This document shows, piece after piece, positions 47,719-55,470 of a stretch of DNA of 60,906 nt. Source of the stretch: Lachnospiraceae bacterium. Lineage in GTDB: Bacteria > Bacillota > Clostridia > Lachnospirales > Lachnospiraceae. Each line of letters starts with the position of its first letter. Position 1 is the stretch's first letter. The notes beneath the pieces were generated by a model, which had not been told where the DNA came from, ran no database searches, and was given only the letters and a program-made list of their open reading frames with translations. The position numbers and the translations under genes are program-made. Where the stretch lies: assembly GCA_016284315.1 (NCBI GenBank), contig JAEEOO010000024.1, positions 1 through 60,906 of the forward strand, written 5' to 3'.

Positions 47719-48816
47719 ATGAAGAACAATTTCAAAAGATTCTTTTCAAGCGGTCTCGGACAGCTTACCATCCCAATCATTTCTATATGTTTACTGATCA
47801 TATTTAACCTTATAAGGGACCCAAGCTTTTTCAGCATCAGCATTGCACACAACAATGACGGAAACATGGTCCTTGCGGGCAACCTTATCAGTATCATTAA
47901 CGGTGCCAGCGAACTTGCGATCCTTGCCATGGGTATGACACTTGTAACGGCAGCTTGCGGCGGACAGGATATTTCAGTCGGTGCGGCAGCGGCTATTGCA
48001 GGAAGCGTTTTTGTTAAGATAATAAAAATGTGTATGTTCGACTTCAACTCTGATATCAAGGCCGGATATATCATTCTTGCTTTCCTGGCAGCCTGTGTTG
48101 TGGCGATGCTTTTCGGAGCCTTTAACGGAACTCTTGTTGCGGTATTTAAGATTCAGCCCATGATAGCGACGCTGATCCTGTTTACTTGTGGAAGATCCAT
48201 TGCATATTGGATAAACGGCGGTGCAACACCAACGGTTAGCAGCCCTATCATTACCGCTATCGGCGGATTTATTCCCGGAGTTCCCATACCGACTCCGGTC
48301 ATAATTGTTGTGGTCATGGCAGTGCTCTTTAAACTGCTGTTCCACTTCACCTCCCTTGAACTCTTTACCCAGTCGGTGGGAATAAACGGAAATGCCGCAA
48401 GACTTAACGGAATCAATTCAACTTTCATAAAGCTTTTATCATTCATCATCCTGGGAATCTGCGTAGCAGTTGCGGGAACCATCGGTGTCAGCCGTCTCGG
48501 ACTTATTAACCATGAGACGCTCCTTATCGATATCGAAATGGACACCATCCTTGCGGTTGCCATCGGTGGTAACAGCCTTGGCGGAGGAAAGTTCAAGATC
48601 GGCGGAAGTATCCTGGGCGCGTATGTTATCCAGATGCTTACGATTACGCTTTACGCCATGAAGGTTTCTTCAACGGACGTTAAGGCATACAAAGCTGTCG
48701 TTATCATCCTTTTGGTTGTCATCGGATCCCCTGTAGTAAAGAAGTACTTTGGCAGAATGGTTTCAAAGGCCAAAGCTAACAGATCCGAAAAGAAAGCGAA
48801 AGGAGCGGTGGAATAA
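47719..48816 (+). CDS. Sugar ABC transporter permease, YtfT-like
   Basis: 365 residues with about nine membrane helices. ELAILAMGMTLVTAACGGQDISVGA and LAVAIGGNSLGGGKFKIGG-like segments are signatures of the RbsC/YtfT permease family. It overlaps the second permease by one base. The order SBP-ATPase-permease-permease matches ytfQ-ytfR-ytfT-yjfF, so a furanose substrate is possible. Confidence 0.92.
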   Translation: MKNNFKRFFSSGLGQLTIPIISICLLIIFNLIRDPSFFSISIAHNNDGNMVLAGNLISIINGASELAILAMGMTLVTAACGGQDISVGAAAAIAGSVFVKIIKMCMFDFNSDIKAGYIILAFLAACVVAMLFGAFNGTLVAVFKIQPMIATLILFTCGRSIAYWINGGATPTVSSPIITAIGGFIPGVPIPTPVIIVVVMAVLFKLLFHFTSLELFTQSVGINGNAARLNGINSTFIKLLSFIILGICVAVAGTIGVSRLGLINHETLLIDIEMDTILAVAIGGNSLGGGKFKIGGSILGAYVIQMLTITLYAMKVSSTDVKAYKAVVIILLVVIGSPVVKKYFGRMVSKAKANRSEKKAKGAVE

Positions 48817-49844
48817 TGAGTAAAGCAAAGTTAAAAGTAAGAGAGCCGCTCACAGATACACAGCTTTTGATGACCATTACCATCTGTATTTTTATTGTGA
48901 TGTATGGTCTTGCAATGCTCATTTTCGGAGGCGGATTTTTAAGGACTCAGCAGATTTTTGATATTTTGAACGATAATGCCAGCCTTATCATCGTATCCTG
49001 CGGACTAACCATTGTCATGATAGGTGGAGGTATTGACATCAGCGTTGGTGCGGTAACTTCCCTTGTTGTAATGAGCTGCGTAATGTTCTATAACAGGACA
49101 GGAAACATGGTCCTGGCAGCGTTACTTGCCATCGGTATCGGACTTGCCTTTGGACTTATCCAAGGAGCACTTATCAGTTTTCTTGATATTCAGCCCTTTA
49201 TCGTTACTCTGGCAGGTATGTTCTTTGCAAGAGGAATGACCACGATCCTTTCGGTTAATCCTCAAAAATTGCCCACGGAAACTATGGATAAGCTGGCAGG
49301 AATTAAGATTGAGATCCCTTGGCTTGGATATGTTGCCAATAACGGAAATGTTATTCCTGCCAGAATGGAAATTGGAGTTGTGGTAGCGCTCCTTGTTGTA
49401 ATTGCCGTTTTTGTGCTTCTTCAGTTTGGAAGCCTTGGCCGTAACTTCTACGCCATCGGCGGAAACCAGACCAGCGCACTGATGCTTGGTATCAATGTCA
49501 AGAAGACCCGCTTTATGAGCTATGTTATATGCGGACTTTTAAGCGGTATCTCCGGATTTGTCTTCATGATGCATACAGGCGCAGGAAATGCAACCAATGC
49601 TGCGGGAATGGAAATGAACGCCATTGCATCATCCATTATCGGTGGAACCCTTCTTACAGGTGGTGTCGGTAACGTCATCGGTACATTTTTCGGAACCCTG
49701 ACACTTAAGACCATCAGTAAGATCGTTGTTACCAGCGGACTTAACGATCCCTGGTGGCAGAGTATTACCACCGGTGGAATGCTTTGTTTCTTCATCCTTT
49801 TACAGAGTATCGTACTTGGCAGAAGAGCCAAGAAAAAGAAATAG
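48816..49844 (+). CDS. Sugar ABC transporter permease, YjfF-like
   Basis: 342 residues, the second permease. NDNASLIIVSCGLTIVMIGGGIDISVGAVT and SSIIGGTLLTGGVGNVIGT regions are typical, read in short pieces. Together with the upstream permease it gives a heterodimeric channel. Confidence 0.92.
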   Translation: MSKAKLKVREPLTDTQLLMTITICIFIVMYGLAMLIFGGGFLRTQQIFDILNDNASLIIVSCGLTIVMIGGGIDISVGAVTSLVVMSCVMFYNRTGNMVLAALLAIGIGLAFGLIQGALISFLDIQPFIVTLAGMFFARGMTTILSVNPQKLPTETMDKLAGIKIEIPWLGYVANNGNVIPARMEIGVVVALLVVIAVFVLLQFGSLGRNFYAIGGNQTSALMLGINVKKTRFMSYVICGLLSGISGFVFMMHTGAGNATNAAGMEMNAIASSIIGGTLLTGGVGNVIGTFFGTLTLKTISKIVVTSGLNDPWWQSITTGGMLCFFILLQSIVLGRRAKKKK

Positions 49845-49850
49845 TTACTG

Positions 49851-49882
49851 AAAACGCCTCGGTATTTGCCGGGGCGTTTTTT
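49851..49882 (+). terminator. Terminator of the sugar transporter operon
   Basis: AAAACGCC and GGCGTTTT with an inner CGG/CCG pair, then a T-run to 49882. The A-run on the other side makes it partly bidirectional for the leftward GGDEF gene. Confidence 0.88.
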
Positions 49883-49891
49883 CTGACCACC

Positions 49892-49916
49892 GGGGACGGA
49901 GTTAAGGGGTCATTTT
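49892..49916. repeat. REP-like element, copy 3, half unit
   Basis: GGGGACGGAGTTAAGGGG followed by TCATTTT matches the arm of copy 1 (GGGGACGGGGTTAGGGGG, ACATTTT) at about 22 of 25 bases. Only one arm is present, and its end forms the stop codon region of the leftward GGDEF gene. Confidence 0.65.
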
Positions 49917-50622
49917 ACACATCATACTTCTTCAGCAGCATGTCCAAAGCCTCACGGAGGAGGAAGGCTTCCCCGATGCCTTCCCTGGTGGCGAGTTTGG
50001 AGAGGCGCTGGAGCTGGTCCTGGGTGTAGTGGCTGGTCTTGGGGATCATCTTTTCCTCGCGAGCCATTGCAACTTTGTTCCTGCCGCCAACCTTAGCGCG
50101 ATAGAGTGCACCATCTGCTTTTCTGATAAGCTCTGCACATCTTGACGCGTCCACGAATGCCGTTGCCATGCCAATGGTTAATGTGGTCTTTCTTCCGTCG
50201 GGCACCTTGACGGAGAAATTGTTCTTGAGATCGTTCAGTAAGAGGAAGATGTCCTCTCTTTCTGTTAACCCCTTAAAGATAACTCCAAATTCATCACCGC
50301 CGATGCGATAGAGCATTGCATCCTTGGGAAGGTTTTCCTTAAGGTATTTTCCTGTGTCGATCAAAACTCTGTCGCCTACTTCGCTTCCGAATTCATCGTT
50401 GATGGATTTAAATTCATCGAAATCCACGAGGGCGATAACAACGGTCTCCCCTTTTTCTTCCGAATCCCCTTCAAGGATCTCTGTCAGATCATCATCAAAC
50501 TGATTTCCAACAGGAAACTTAAGAGCTTCGTTAACAGGATTGGGCTTGTTCCTGCCAACATTCTTGTGCTCGTCTACAGTGATGGGACGAGCTTCTTCAT
50601 TAGTAACTTTTGCTTTTGCCAT
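49915..50622 (-). CDS. Diguanylate cyclase with C-terminal ribbon-helix-helix-like domain
   Basis: 235 residues from the ATG at 50622, preceded by GGGAGG. Residues 1-58 are a hydrophilic lead. The GGDEF domain (about 60-190) is intact: VDFDEFKSINDEFG and GGDEF at 108-112, with no RxxD inhibitory site, so c-di-GMP synthesis is expected. Residues about 197-234 (SHYTQDQLQRLSKLATREG, then LLREALDMLLKKY) have the strand-helix-helix pattern of CopG/RHH DNA-binding proteins. No membrane or sensor domain is present. Palindromes flank its promoter, so autoregulation is possible. Confidence 0.85.
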   Translation of the reverse strand: MAKAKVTNEEARPITVDEHKNVGRNKPNPVNEALKFPVGNQFDDDLTEILEGDSEEKGETVVIALVDFDEFKSINDEFGSEVGDRVLIDTGKYLKENLPKDAMLYRIGGDEFGVIFKGLTEREDIFLLLNDLKNNFSVKVPDGRKTTLTIGMATAFVDASRCAELIRKADGALYRAKVGGRNKVAMAREEKMIPKTSHYTQDQLQRLSKLATREGIGEAFLLREALDMLLKKYDV

Positions 50623-50657
50623 GATAATACCTCCCAAAACATAGCTAATATATTGAT

Positions 50658-50744
50658 GATATTATTTTGCAGATAATATCTGGTTACACTTATCTTATAA
50701 CATTATAATGATTATATGTCAACATATTATTTCGAAAATAATAT
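50658..50744. promoter_or_regulatory. Promoter and palindromes of the GGDEF-RHH gene
   Basis: On the minus strand TTGACA (50722-50717) and TATAAG (50699-50694) with a 17-base spacer form a good promoter. ATATTATTT-CGA-AAATAATAT (50724-50744) abuts the -35 box and GATATTAT-N7-ATAATATC (50658-50680) lies downstream of the -10 box, while the perfect palindrome CATTATAATG (50701-50710) is in the spacer. Confidence 0.65.
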
Positions 50745-50857
50745 CAAAGACAAGCAGGTAAATTGTGGGAAGTGGTCTTAATACCCGTTGGTTTATTGTA
50801 TAATTAGGTGGTTGGATGGTTTTGTCCACCGGTGGACAATTTTTGTGGGGAGTTTTT

Positions 50858-51676
50858 ATGGCTAGGATTCTTTGCTCAACAGGTGCATTGATCGGACGTC
50901 CAAATGGACGAGATTATAGGCTTTTGGAGTCATTGTCGGAAAATCTTGAATGCGACGGCTTCGAGTTTATGATGTATTCCGATTGGTACGAGAAAATAGA
51001 AGATATAGTGACAATGGTTAGGAGACTCAGACTTAGTATTCCTTCTTATCATGTCCAGAAGAGTATCGGAGAAAATATAAGTAAGGGCGGACCGGAGGAG
51101 ATAAAGGACGCCTTTGAACGGTTTAAGATAAACTGTGACATGGCTGCGCGGATGGGAGCTGAAAAAATAGTCTGCCATTTGTGGGACGGGCTCACATCGG
51201 ATCTGCATTTTGAGAACAATATCAAGGCATATCCTGAGCTCTTAAAGATGAGCGAGGCAGCAGGCGTCGATCTTTTGGTTGAAAATGTAGTCTGCAATAA
51301 CAAGGATCCATTTACAAGATGGATGGAACTATTGTCCTATTACCCCGATATTCATTTTATCTTTGATACAAAGATGGCGGCTTTCCATGAGCAGCTTGAC
51401 CTCATATATAAAGATGAGAATGCATTCTTGTGGAAAGAAGGGCATATACGTCATTATCATGTCAATGATTATGGTGGGGGATACATGGACTGGGCCAATC
51501 TAAGGACTCTTCCCATTGGTAAGGGACATATTGATTTTGAGAAGTTTTTTGATTTTATCAAAAGAATCGGATACGACGATACATTTACACTGGAGTCCAC
51601 TGCTTTTGACAGTACGGGGTATGTGGACACTGATATGCTGAATGAAGAGGTTCGGTATATACGGGAAATGATTTGA
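50858..51676 (+). CDS. Sugar phosphate isomerase/epimerase-like TIM barrel
   Basis: 272 residues from the ATG at 50858, preceded by GGGGAG; an earlier in-frame start has no ribosome site. Xylose isomerase-like/AP endonuclease family 2 fold: residues such as FDTKMAAFHEQ, IRHYHVNDYGGG and FTLESTAF occupy metal-ligand positions in the barrel strands. Substrate unknown. A TATAAT lies at 50799-50804 without a clear -35 box. Confidence 0.85.
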   Translation: MARILCSTGALIGRPNGRDYRLLESLSENLECDGFEFMMYSDWYEKIEDIVTMVRRLRLSIPSYHVQKSIGENISKGGPEEIKDAFERFKINCDMAARMGAEKIVCHLWDGLTSDLHFENNIKAYPELLKMSEAAGVDLLVENVVCNNKDPFTRWMELLSYYPDIHFIFDTKMAAFHEQLDLIYKDENAFLWKEGHIRHYHVNDYGGGYMDWANLRTLPIGKGHIDFEKFFDFIKRIGYDDTFTLESTAFDSTGYVDTDMLNEEVRYIREMI

Positions 51677-51692
51677 TAGATAATTGTTATGG

Positions 51693-51737
51693 ATATGGGG
51701 GAAATAAGACTGCTAAGCCTTATTCCTCCATATTTTA
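51693..51737. terminator. Bidirectional terminator between convergent genes
   Basis: ATATGG...AATAAG pairs with CTTATT...CCATAT (one mismatch and one bulge), with a T-run on the right and the end of the leftward XRE gene within the stem. Confidence 0.65.
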
Positions 51738-52033
51738 ATTGTTTGAAGAAGTTTCGTCTTTTCTGTGTCAGTTAATTCTTGAATTTCCGACATTAATGCG
51801 TTATCTAATGAGTTGGCTTTATAACCGGGCTCCAAATGTCCGATTAATTCGTCTAAAGTGACACCCATTAATTTTGCATAATAAATTAAGAATCGTAGCG
51901 ACATGGCGGTTCTGCCGTTTTCCACGTTGCTTATGTAACCGGGGGTTACTTCCATTTCTTCGGCAACCTGACTCTGGGTAAGACCAAGTTTTATTCTATA
52001 AGATTTTATTTGTTCACCATAATTTTCGTCCAT
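51713..52033 (-). CDS. XRE-family transcriptional regulator
   Basis: 106 residues from the ATG at 52033 (MDENYGEQIKSYRIKLGLTQ), preceded by AGAGG. The helix-turn-helix is at about 8-62 (LTQSQVAEEMEVTPGYISNV, ENGRTAMSLRFLIYYAKLMG), followed by a short helical tail. It is convergent with the isomerase and divergent from a toxin-antitoxin pair, so it may control that pair or itself. Confidence 0.88.
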   Translation of the reverse strand: MDENYGEQIKSYRIKLGLTQSQVAEEMEVTPGYISNVENGRTAMSLRFLIYYAKLMGVTLDELIGHLEPGYKANSLDNALMSEIQELTDTEKTKLLQTIKIWRNKA

Positions 52034-52064
52034 TACAATCACCTCTATATACTCTAAGTAATAA

Positions 52065-52131
52065 TAGTATACAATAAGTATTGCGATATTTCAACTGTAG
52101 TGTTAGTATACCAAATGTATATTTAGTATAC
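52065..52131. repeat. Three TAGTATAC repeats in the divergent intergenic region
   Basis: TAGTATAC occurs at 52065-52072, 52104-52111 and 52124-52131. The latter two are 10-base identities (TTAGTATACC) exactly 20 bases apart, about two helical turns. GTATAC is palindromic. They lie between the XRE gene and the promoter of the toxin gene. Confidence 0.6.
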
Positions 52132-52160
52132 CTACAATAAATAGAAAAAGATATATAAAC

Positions 52161-52189
52161 TTGACGATATATCAAAAAAGGAATATTAT
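52161..52189 (+). promoter_or_regulatory. Promoter of the toxin-antitoxin operon
   Basis: TTGACG (52161-52166) and TATTAT (52184-52189), 17-base spacer; GGAGGA precedes the start at 52207. Confidence 0.7.
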
Positions 52190-52206
52190 AATATGGAGGA
52201 AGATAA

Positions 52207-52554
52207 ATGTTTTCGGTGGATTTCTATCGGACAGAAGACGGAAAAGTGCCTGTAGAGGAATTCTTGGACGACCTAAATATTAAGATGAGAAACAAGGCTT
52301 TGGATAGTTTGTCAATCTTAGAAGAATTTGGGAATCAATTGAGAGAACCTTTTTCAAAATCAATGGGTAATGGTTTATATGAACTAAGAATTAAGTTTTC
52401 AGGAGATATTGTTAGGATTTTCTATTTTTTTATGATTGGAAACAGGATAATACTAACAAATGGATTTGTTAAAAAGGACAGAAAGACTCCCAAATTGGAA
52501 TTGGATAAAGCTAAGAAATATAAGGCTGATTTTGAAAGGAGGTTTCTTGTATGA
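52207..52554 (+). CDS. HigB/RelE-superfamily toxin (phage Gp49-like)
   Basis: 115 residues. MFSVDFYRTEDGKVPVEEFL, GNGLYELRIKFSGDIVRIFY and LTNGFVKKDRKTPKLELDKA are the hallmarks of Gp49/HigB-like toxins, which cut mRNA on the ribosome. The gene is AT-rich compared with its surroundings. It overlaps the antitoxin by four bases in toxin-first order, as in higBA. Confidence 0.88.
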   Translation: MFSVDFYRTEDGKVPVEEFLDDLNIKMRNKALDSLSILEEFGNQLREPFSKSMGNGLYELRIKFSGDIVRIFYFFMIGNRIILTNGFVKKDRKTPKLELDKAKKYKADFERRFLV

Positions 52555-52826
52555 GTGATTTAAAAAAATATAAAGAAAAACAACTTCAAGATCCTGAGTT
52601 TAAAAAAGAATATGATGCAACAAGAAATGAATATAGTGTTACCAGAGCTTTAGTAGCTGCGAGGATTATGGCAAATATGACGCAGAAGGAATTGGCTGAG
52701 AAAAGTGGAATCCGTCAATCAAATATCAGTCGTATAGAAAACGGGACTTGTAGTCCTACAATAGCGACATTACAGGCTCTTGCTAAGGGCCTGGGTATGG
52801 AACTTAGAGTTGGTTTTAAACGTTAA
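52551..52826 (+). CDS. HigA-type XRE antitoxin
   Basis: 91 residues. An N-terminal helix region, then a helix-turn-helix at about 34-88 (RIMANMTQKELAEKSGIRQS, NISRIENGTCSPTIATLQAL). It neutralises the toxin encoded just upstream and represses the operon. The overlap ATGA couples it to the toxin. Confidence 0.9.
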   Translation: MSDLKKYKEKQLQDPEFKKEYDATRNEYSVTRALVAARIMANMTQKELAEKSGIRQSNISRIENGTCSPTIATLQALAKGLGMELRVGFKR

Positions 52827-52832
52827 TAGATT

Positions 52833-53480
52833 ATGGAAATATATCATAATAAATTTCACAATACTCACATATATCTTAAATTTCAGGATGAGGAGATTTC
52901 GAGGCTGAATAAAAGCGAATTTGATGAACTAATCAGGATACATGGAAAACCATTGCAGGTAATGATTTCATCAGAAGCTAAGGAATTAATAGAAAAACTG
53001 GAAGAATCCGGATTTATTTTGAAAAGAAGATGCTTTGAGATGGAAGTTGGCAAAGATGAGCTTAATACATCGCTTCAAAAGCCTACTTTCAAATTAAAAA
53101 ATGCTTCAAAAGGTTCAGCAAAGTATACTGAATGTGCAGAAGCAATGTATGACTATTACAAGAAAACGCATGAGGCTGTTAGCCCTATGACTGCGACAAT
53201 GGCGGAATTTCAGAGCATTTTACCGGAAACAGCGTTATTTTTATCATCAGCCGAAAAGATCACAGCAGCTGCATTTATAGAAGATAATGAAATAGCATAT
53301 ATTTGCGTTAGTGATGAAAATGCTCTTGATGTTTTTTGCAATGCGCTTTTGTACTATATGTTTGAAAAGTATACAGATATAGTATTTGAAGCAGACGATA
53401 CAGACTCTGTGGCAACATATTTGAGGGATAAATTTGTTGCTATTCCGGAGACAAGCTTTAATACTTATATAAAGCATTAG
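52833..53480 (+). CDS. GNAT-like protein of uncertain function
   Basis: 215 residues, starting six bases after the antitoxin. The alternating strands, ESGFILKRRCFEMEV and the AMYDYYKKTHEAVSPMTATM region suggest a double GNAT fold, as in several Lachnospiraceae acetyltransferases, but the acetyl-CoA loop is not clear. AT-rich like the toxin-antitoxin pair. It may belong to the same transcript; whether it has a role in the pair is unknown. Confidence 0.6.
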   Translation: MEIYHNKFHNTHIYLKFQDEEISRLNKSEFDELIRIHGKPLQVMISSEAKELIEKLEESGFILKRRCFEMEVGKDELNTSLQKPTFKLKNASKGSAKYTECAEAMYDYYKKTHEAVSPMTATMAEFQSILPETALFLSSAEKITAAAFIEDNEIAYICVSDENALDVFCNALLYYMFEKYTDIVFEADDTDSVATYLRDKFVAIPETSFNTYIKH

Positions 53481-53518
53481 CCAATGACATAAATACTAAA
53501 CAACATGGAGGCAGAAAA

Positions 53519-54550
53519 ATGGTATCATTTGAAAGTGACTATATCGCGGGAGCACATCCGGAGATCATAAAGAGGCTCACGGAGACAAATCTTGAGTACC
53601 TTCCCGGATACGGAACCGATCATTATTGCGAGAGCGCAAAGGAAAAGATAAAAAAGGCGGTTGGAAGAGACGACCTTGATGTGGAGTTCTTGGTTGGGGG
53701 AACCCAGACAAATGCCTGCATCATTTCTACAATGCTGGCGGATTACGAAGGCGTTATCGCAGCAAAGACAGGTCATATCAATGCGCATGAATCCGGTGCG
53801 ATTGAATACACCGGACATAAAGTTCTTGCTCTTCCGGAAAAGGAAGGAAAGATTAATGCCGCTGATCTTGAAAGATTTTTGATCGATTTCTTCGCAGATT
53901 CAAGCCATGAACATATGGTAATTCCGGGAATGGTATACATTTCATTCCCTACCGAGTACGGAACATTGTACACAAAGAAAGAACTGGAAGCTATTTCCAA
54001 GGTTTGCCGTGAGTATAGTTTGCCTTTGTTCATTGATGGAGCTCGTCTTGGATACGGACTTATGAGCAAGAGCAATGATGTAACCATCGGTGATATTGCG
54101 GAGCTTTCCGACGTATTTTATTTTGGCGGAACAAAGGTGGGCGCTCTTTGCGGAGAGGCAGTTGTCTTTACCAAGAACAACAGACCTAAGCATTTTATCA
54201 ACTCCATAAAAAAGAGAGGAGCGCTCCTTGCAAAAGGAAGGCTTCTTGGAGTTCAGTTTGATACTTTGTTTACCGATGATCTTTACTTCAAGATTGGCGA
54301 GCATGGAATAGATATGGCTGAGAAAATGAAAGAAATATTCAGGGCACGTGGTTATGAATTCTTTATTGATTCCCCCACAAACCAGCAGTTTATCGTTCTT
54401 GAGAATTCAAGAATGGAAAAACTCAAGGAAGACCTTGCTTTCAGTTTCTGGGAGAAGAAAGACGAGACTCATACGGTAGTCAGATTTGCAACAAGCTGGT
54501 CTACTACCGACGAAGATCTCAAGGCACTTGAAACAGCACTTGATAAATAA
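53519..54550 (+). CDS. ltaE: Low-specificity threonine aldolase
   Basis: PLP enzyme splitting threonine into glycine and acetaldehyde. 343 residues. SDYIAGAHPEIIKRLTETN, GTQTNACIIS, DGARLGYGLMS and the PLP lysine Lys206 in FYFGGTKVGALCGEAVV are the beta-eliminating lyase/threonine aldolase signatures. GGAGG precedes the ATG. Confidence 0.9.
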   Translation: MVSFESDYIAGAHPEIIKRLTETNLEYLPGYGTDHYCESAKEKIKKAVGRDDLDVEFLVGGTQTNACIISTMLADYEGVIAAKTGHINAHESGAIEYTGHKVLALPEKEGKINAADLERFLIDFFADSSHEHMVIPGMVYISFPTEYGTLYTKKELEAISKVCREYSLPLFIDGARLGYGLMSKSNDVTIGDIAELSDVFYFGGTKVGALCGEAVVFTKNNRPKHFINSIKKRGALLAKGRLLGVQFDTLFTDDLYFKIGEHGIDMAEKMKEIFRARGYEFFIDSPTNQQFIVLENSRMEKLKEDLAFSFWEKKDETHTVVRFATSWSTTDEDLKALETALDK

Positions 54551-54578
54551 ATTGATACTTATCACTGCGAGGTGACTT

Positions 54579-55439
54579 ATGAAAAGTGAAAGAGCTACTG
54601 CAGTACTTAATTACATTCAGGATATATTTGGCGAGAAGATATTGTCTGCTCAGCAGGAATCCCTTTGGAAAGGCTCACCTGACTATGAGATGAATTATGT
54701 CTTTGAGGCTTCGGGAAAGCTTCCTGCTATGCGCGGTCTTGACTTCATGCATAATGACTTTGACGGTGTTGTAAAAAGAGCTATAGAGTGGGACAAGAAG
54801 GGCGGACTTGTGACCATCTGCTGGCACACAGGTGTTAAGAGCAGCAGTTATAAGGAATCCCAGGAAGACAATCCTGATTTTGACAAGCTTTTTACAGAGG
54901 GCACCGAGGAGAATAAAACTCTTATGGGAAGCTGGGATTTGGCTGCAAACGCTCTTAAAAAGCTTAAGGAAGCCAATGTACCTGTTTTATGGAGACCTTT
55001 TCATGAGTTTGACGGAAAATGGTTTTGGTGGGGCAAGGGCGGTCCTGAGAACTTTAAAAAGCTTTGGAAGCTGATGTATCAAAAGTTCACGGATGAGTAC
55101 GGCCTTGATAATCTTATCTGGATTCTTGGATATTCCCAGCATATGCTTGATGGCTGGTATCCGGGAGATGAATATGTTGATATCATCGGCTCTGATAATT
55201 ACGATAAATCAACAAATAATGAAGCATGGAAAAAACTGATTTCCATTACCTCAAAACCGAGAGCTTTTCATGAGTGCGGCGTTGTGCCTTATGTTGAACA
55301 GTTTGAAAAGGACGGATGCATTTGGGCATGGTTCATGATTTGGCACACAGAATTTCTTATGGAGAATGAGAAAGAAAGACTGAATTTGGTATATAATAAC
55401 GAGAGAGTTATTACTTTGGATAAACTTCCGAAGTTCTAA
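54579..55439 (+). CDS. Glycoside hydrolase family 26 (mannanase-like), cytoplasmic
   Basis: 286 residues without signal peptide. The GH26 acid/base is Glu143 in LWRPFHEFDGKWFWWG and the nucleophile probably Glu232 in PRAFHECGVVP. FDFMHNDF-type and IWILGYSQ segments complete the barrel. Family members act on beta-mannan; the cytoplasmic location suggests hydrolysis of imported manno-oligosaccharides. Confidence 0.88.
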   Translation: MKSERATAVLNYIQDIFGEKILSAQQESLWKGSPDYEMNYVFEASGKLPAMRGLDFMHNDFDGVVKRAIEWDKKGGLVTICWHTGVKSSSYKESQEDNPDFDKLFTEGTEENKTLMGSWDLAANALKKLKEANVPVLWRPFHEFDGKWFWWGKGGPENFKKLWKLMYQKFTDEYGLDNLIWILGYSQHMLDGWYPGDEYVDIIGSDNYDKSTNNEAWKKLISITSKPRAFHECGVVPYVEQFEKDGCIWAWFMIWHTEFLMENEKERLNLVYNNERVITLDKLPKF

Positions 55440-55470
55440 ATATGTATATATAAGAGAGAGGGGTACTTAA

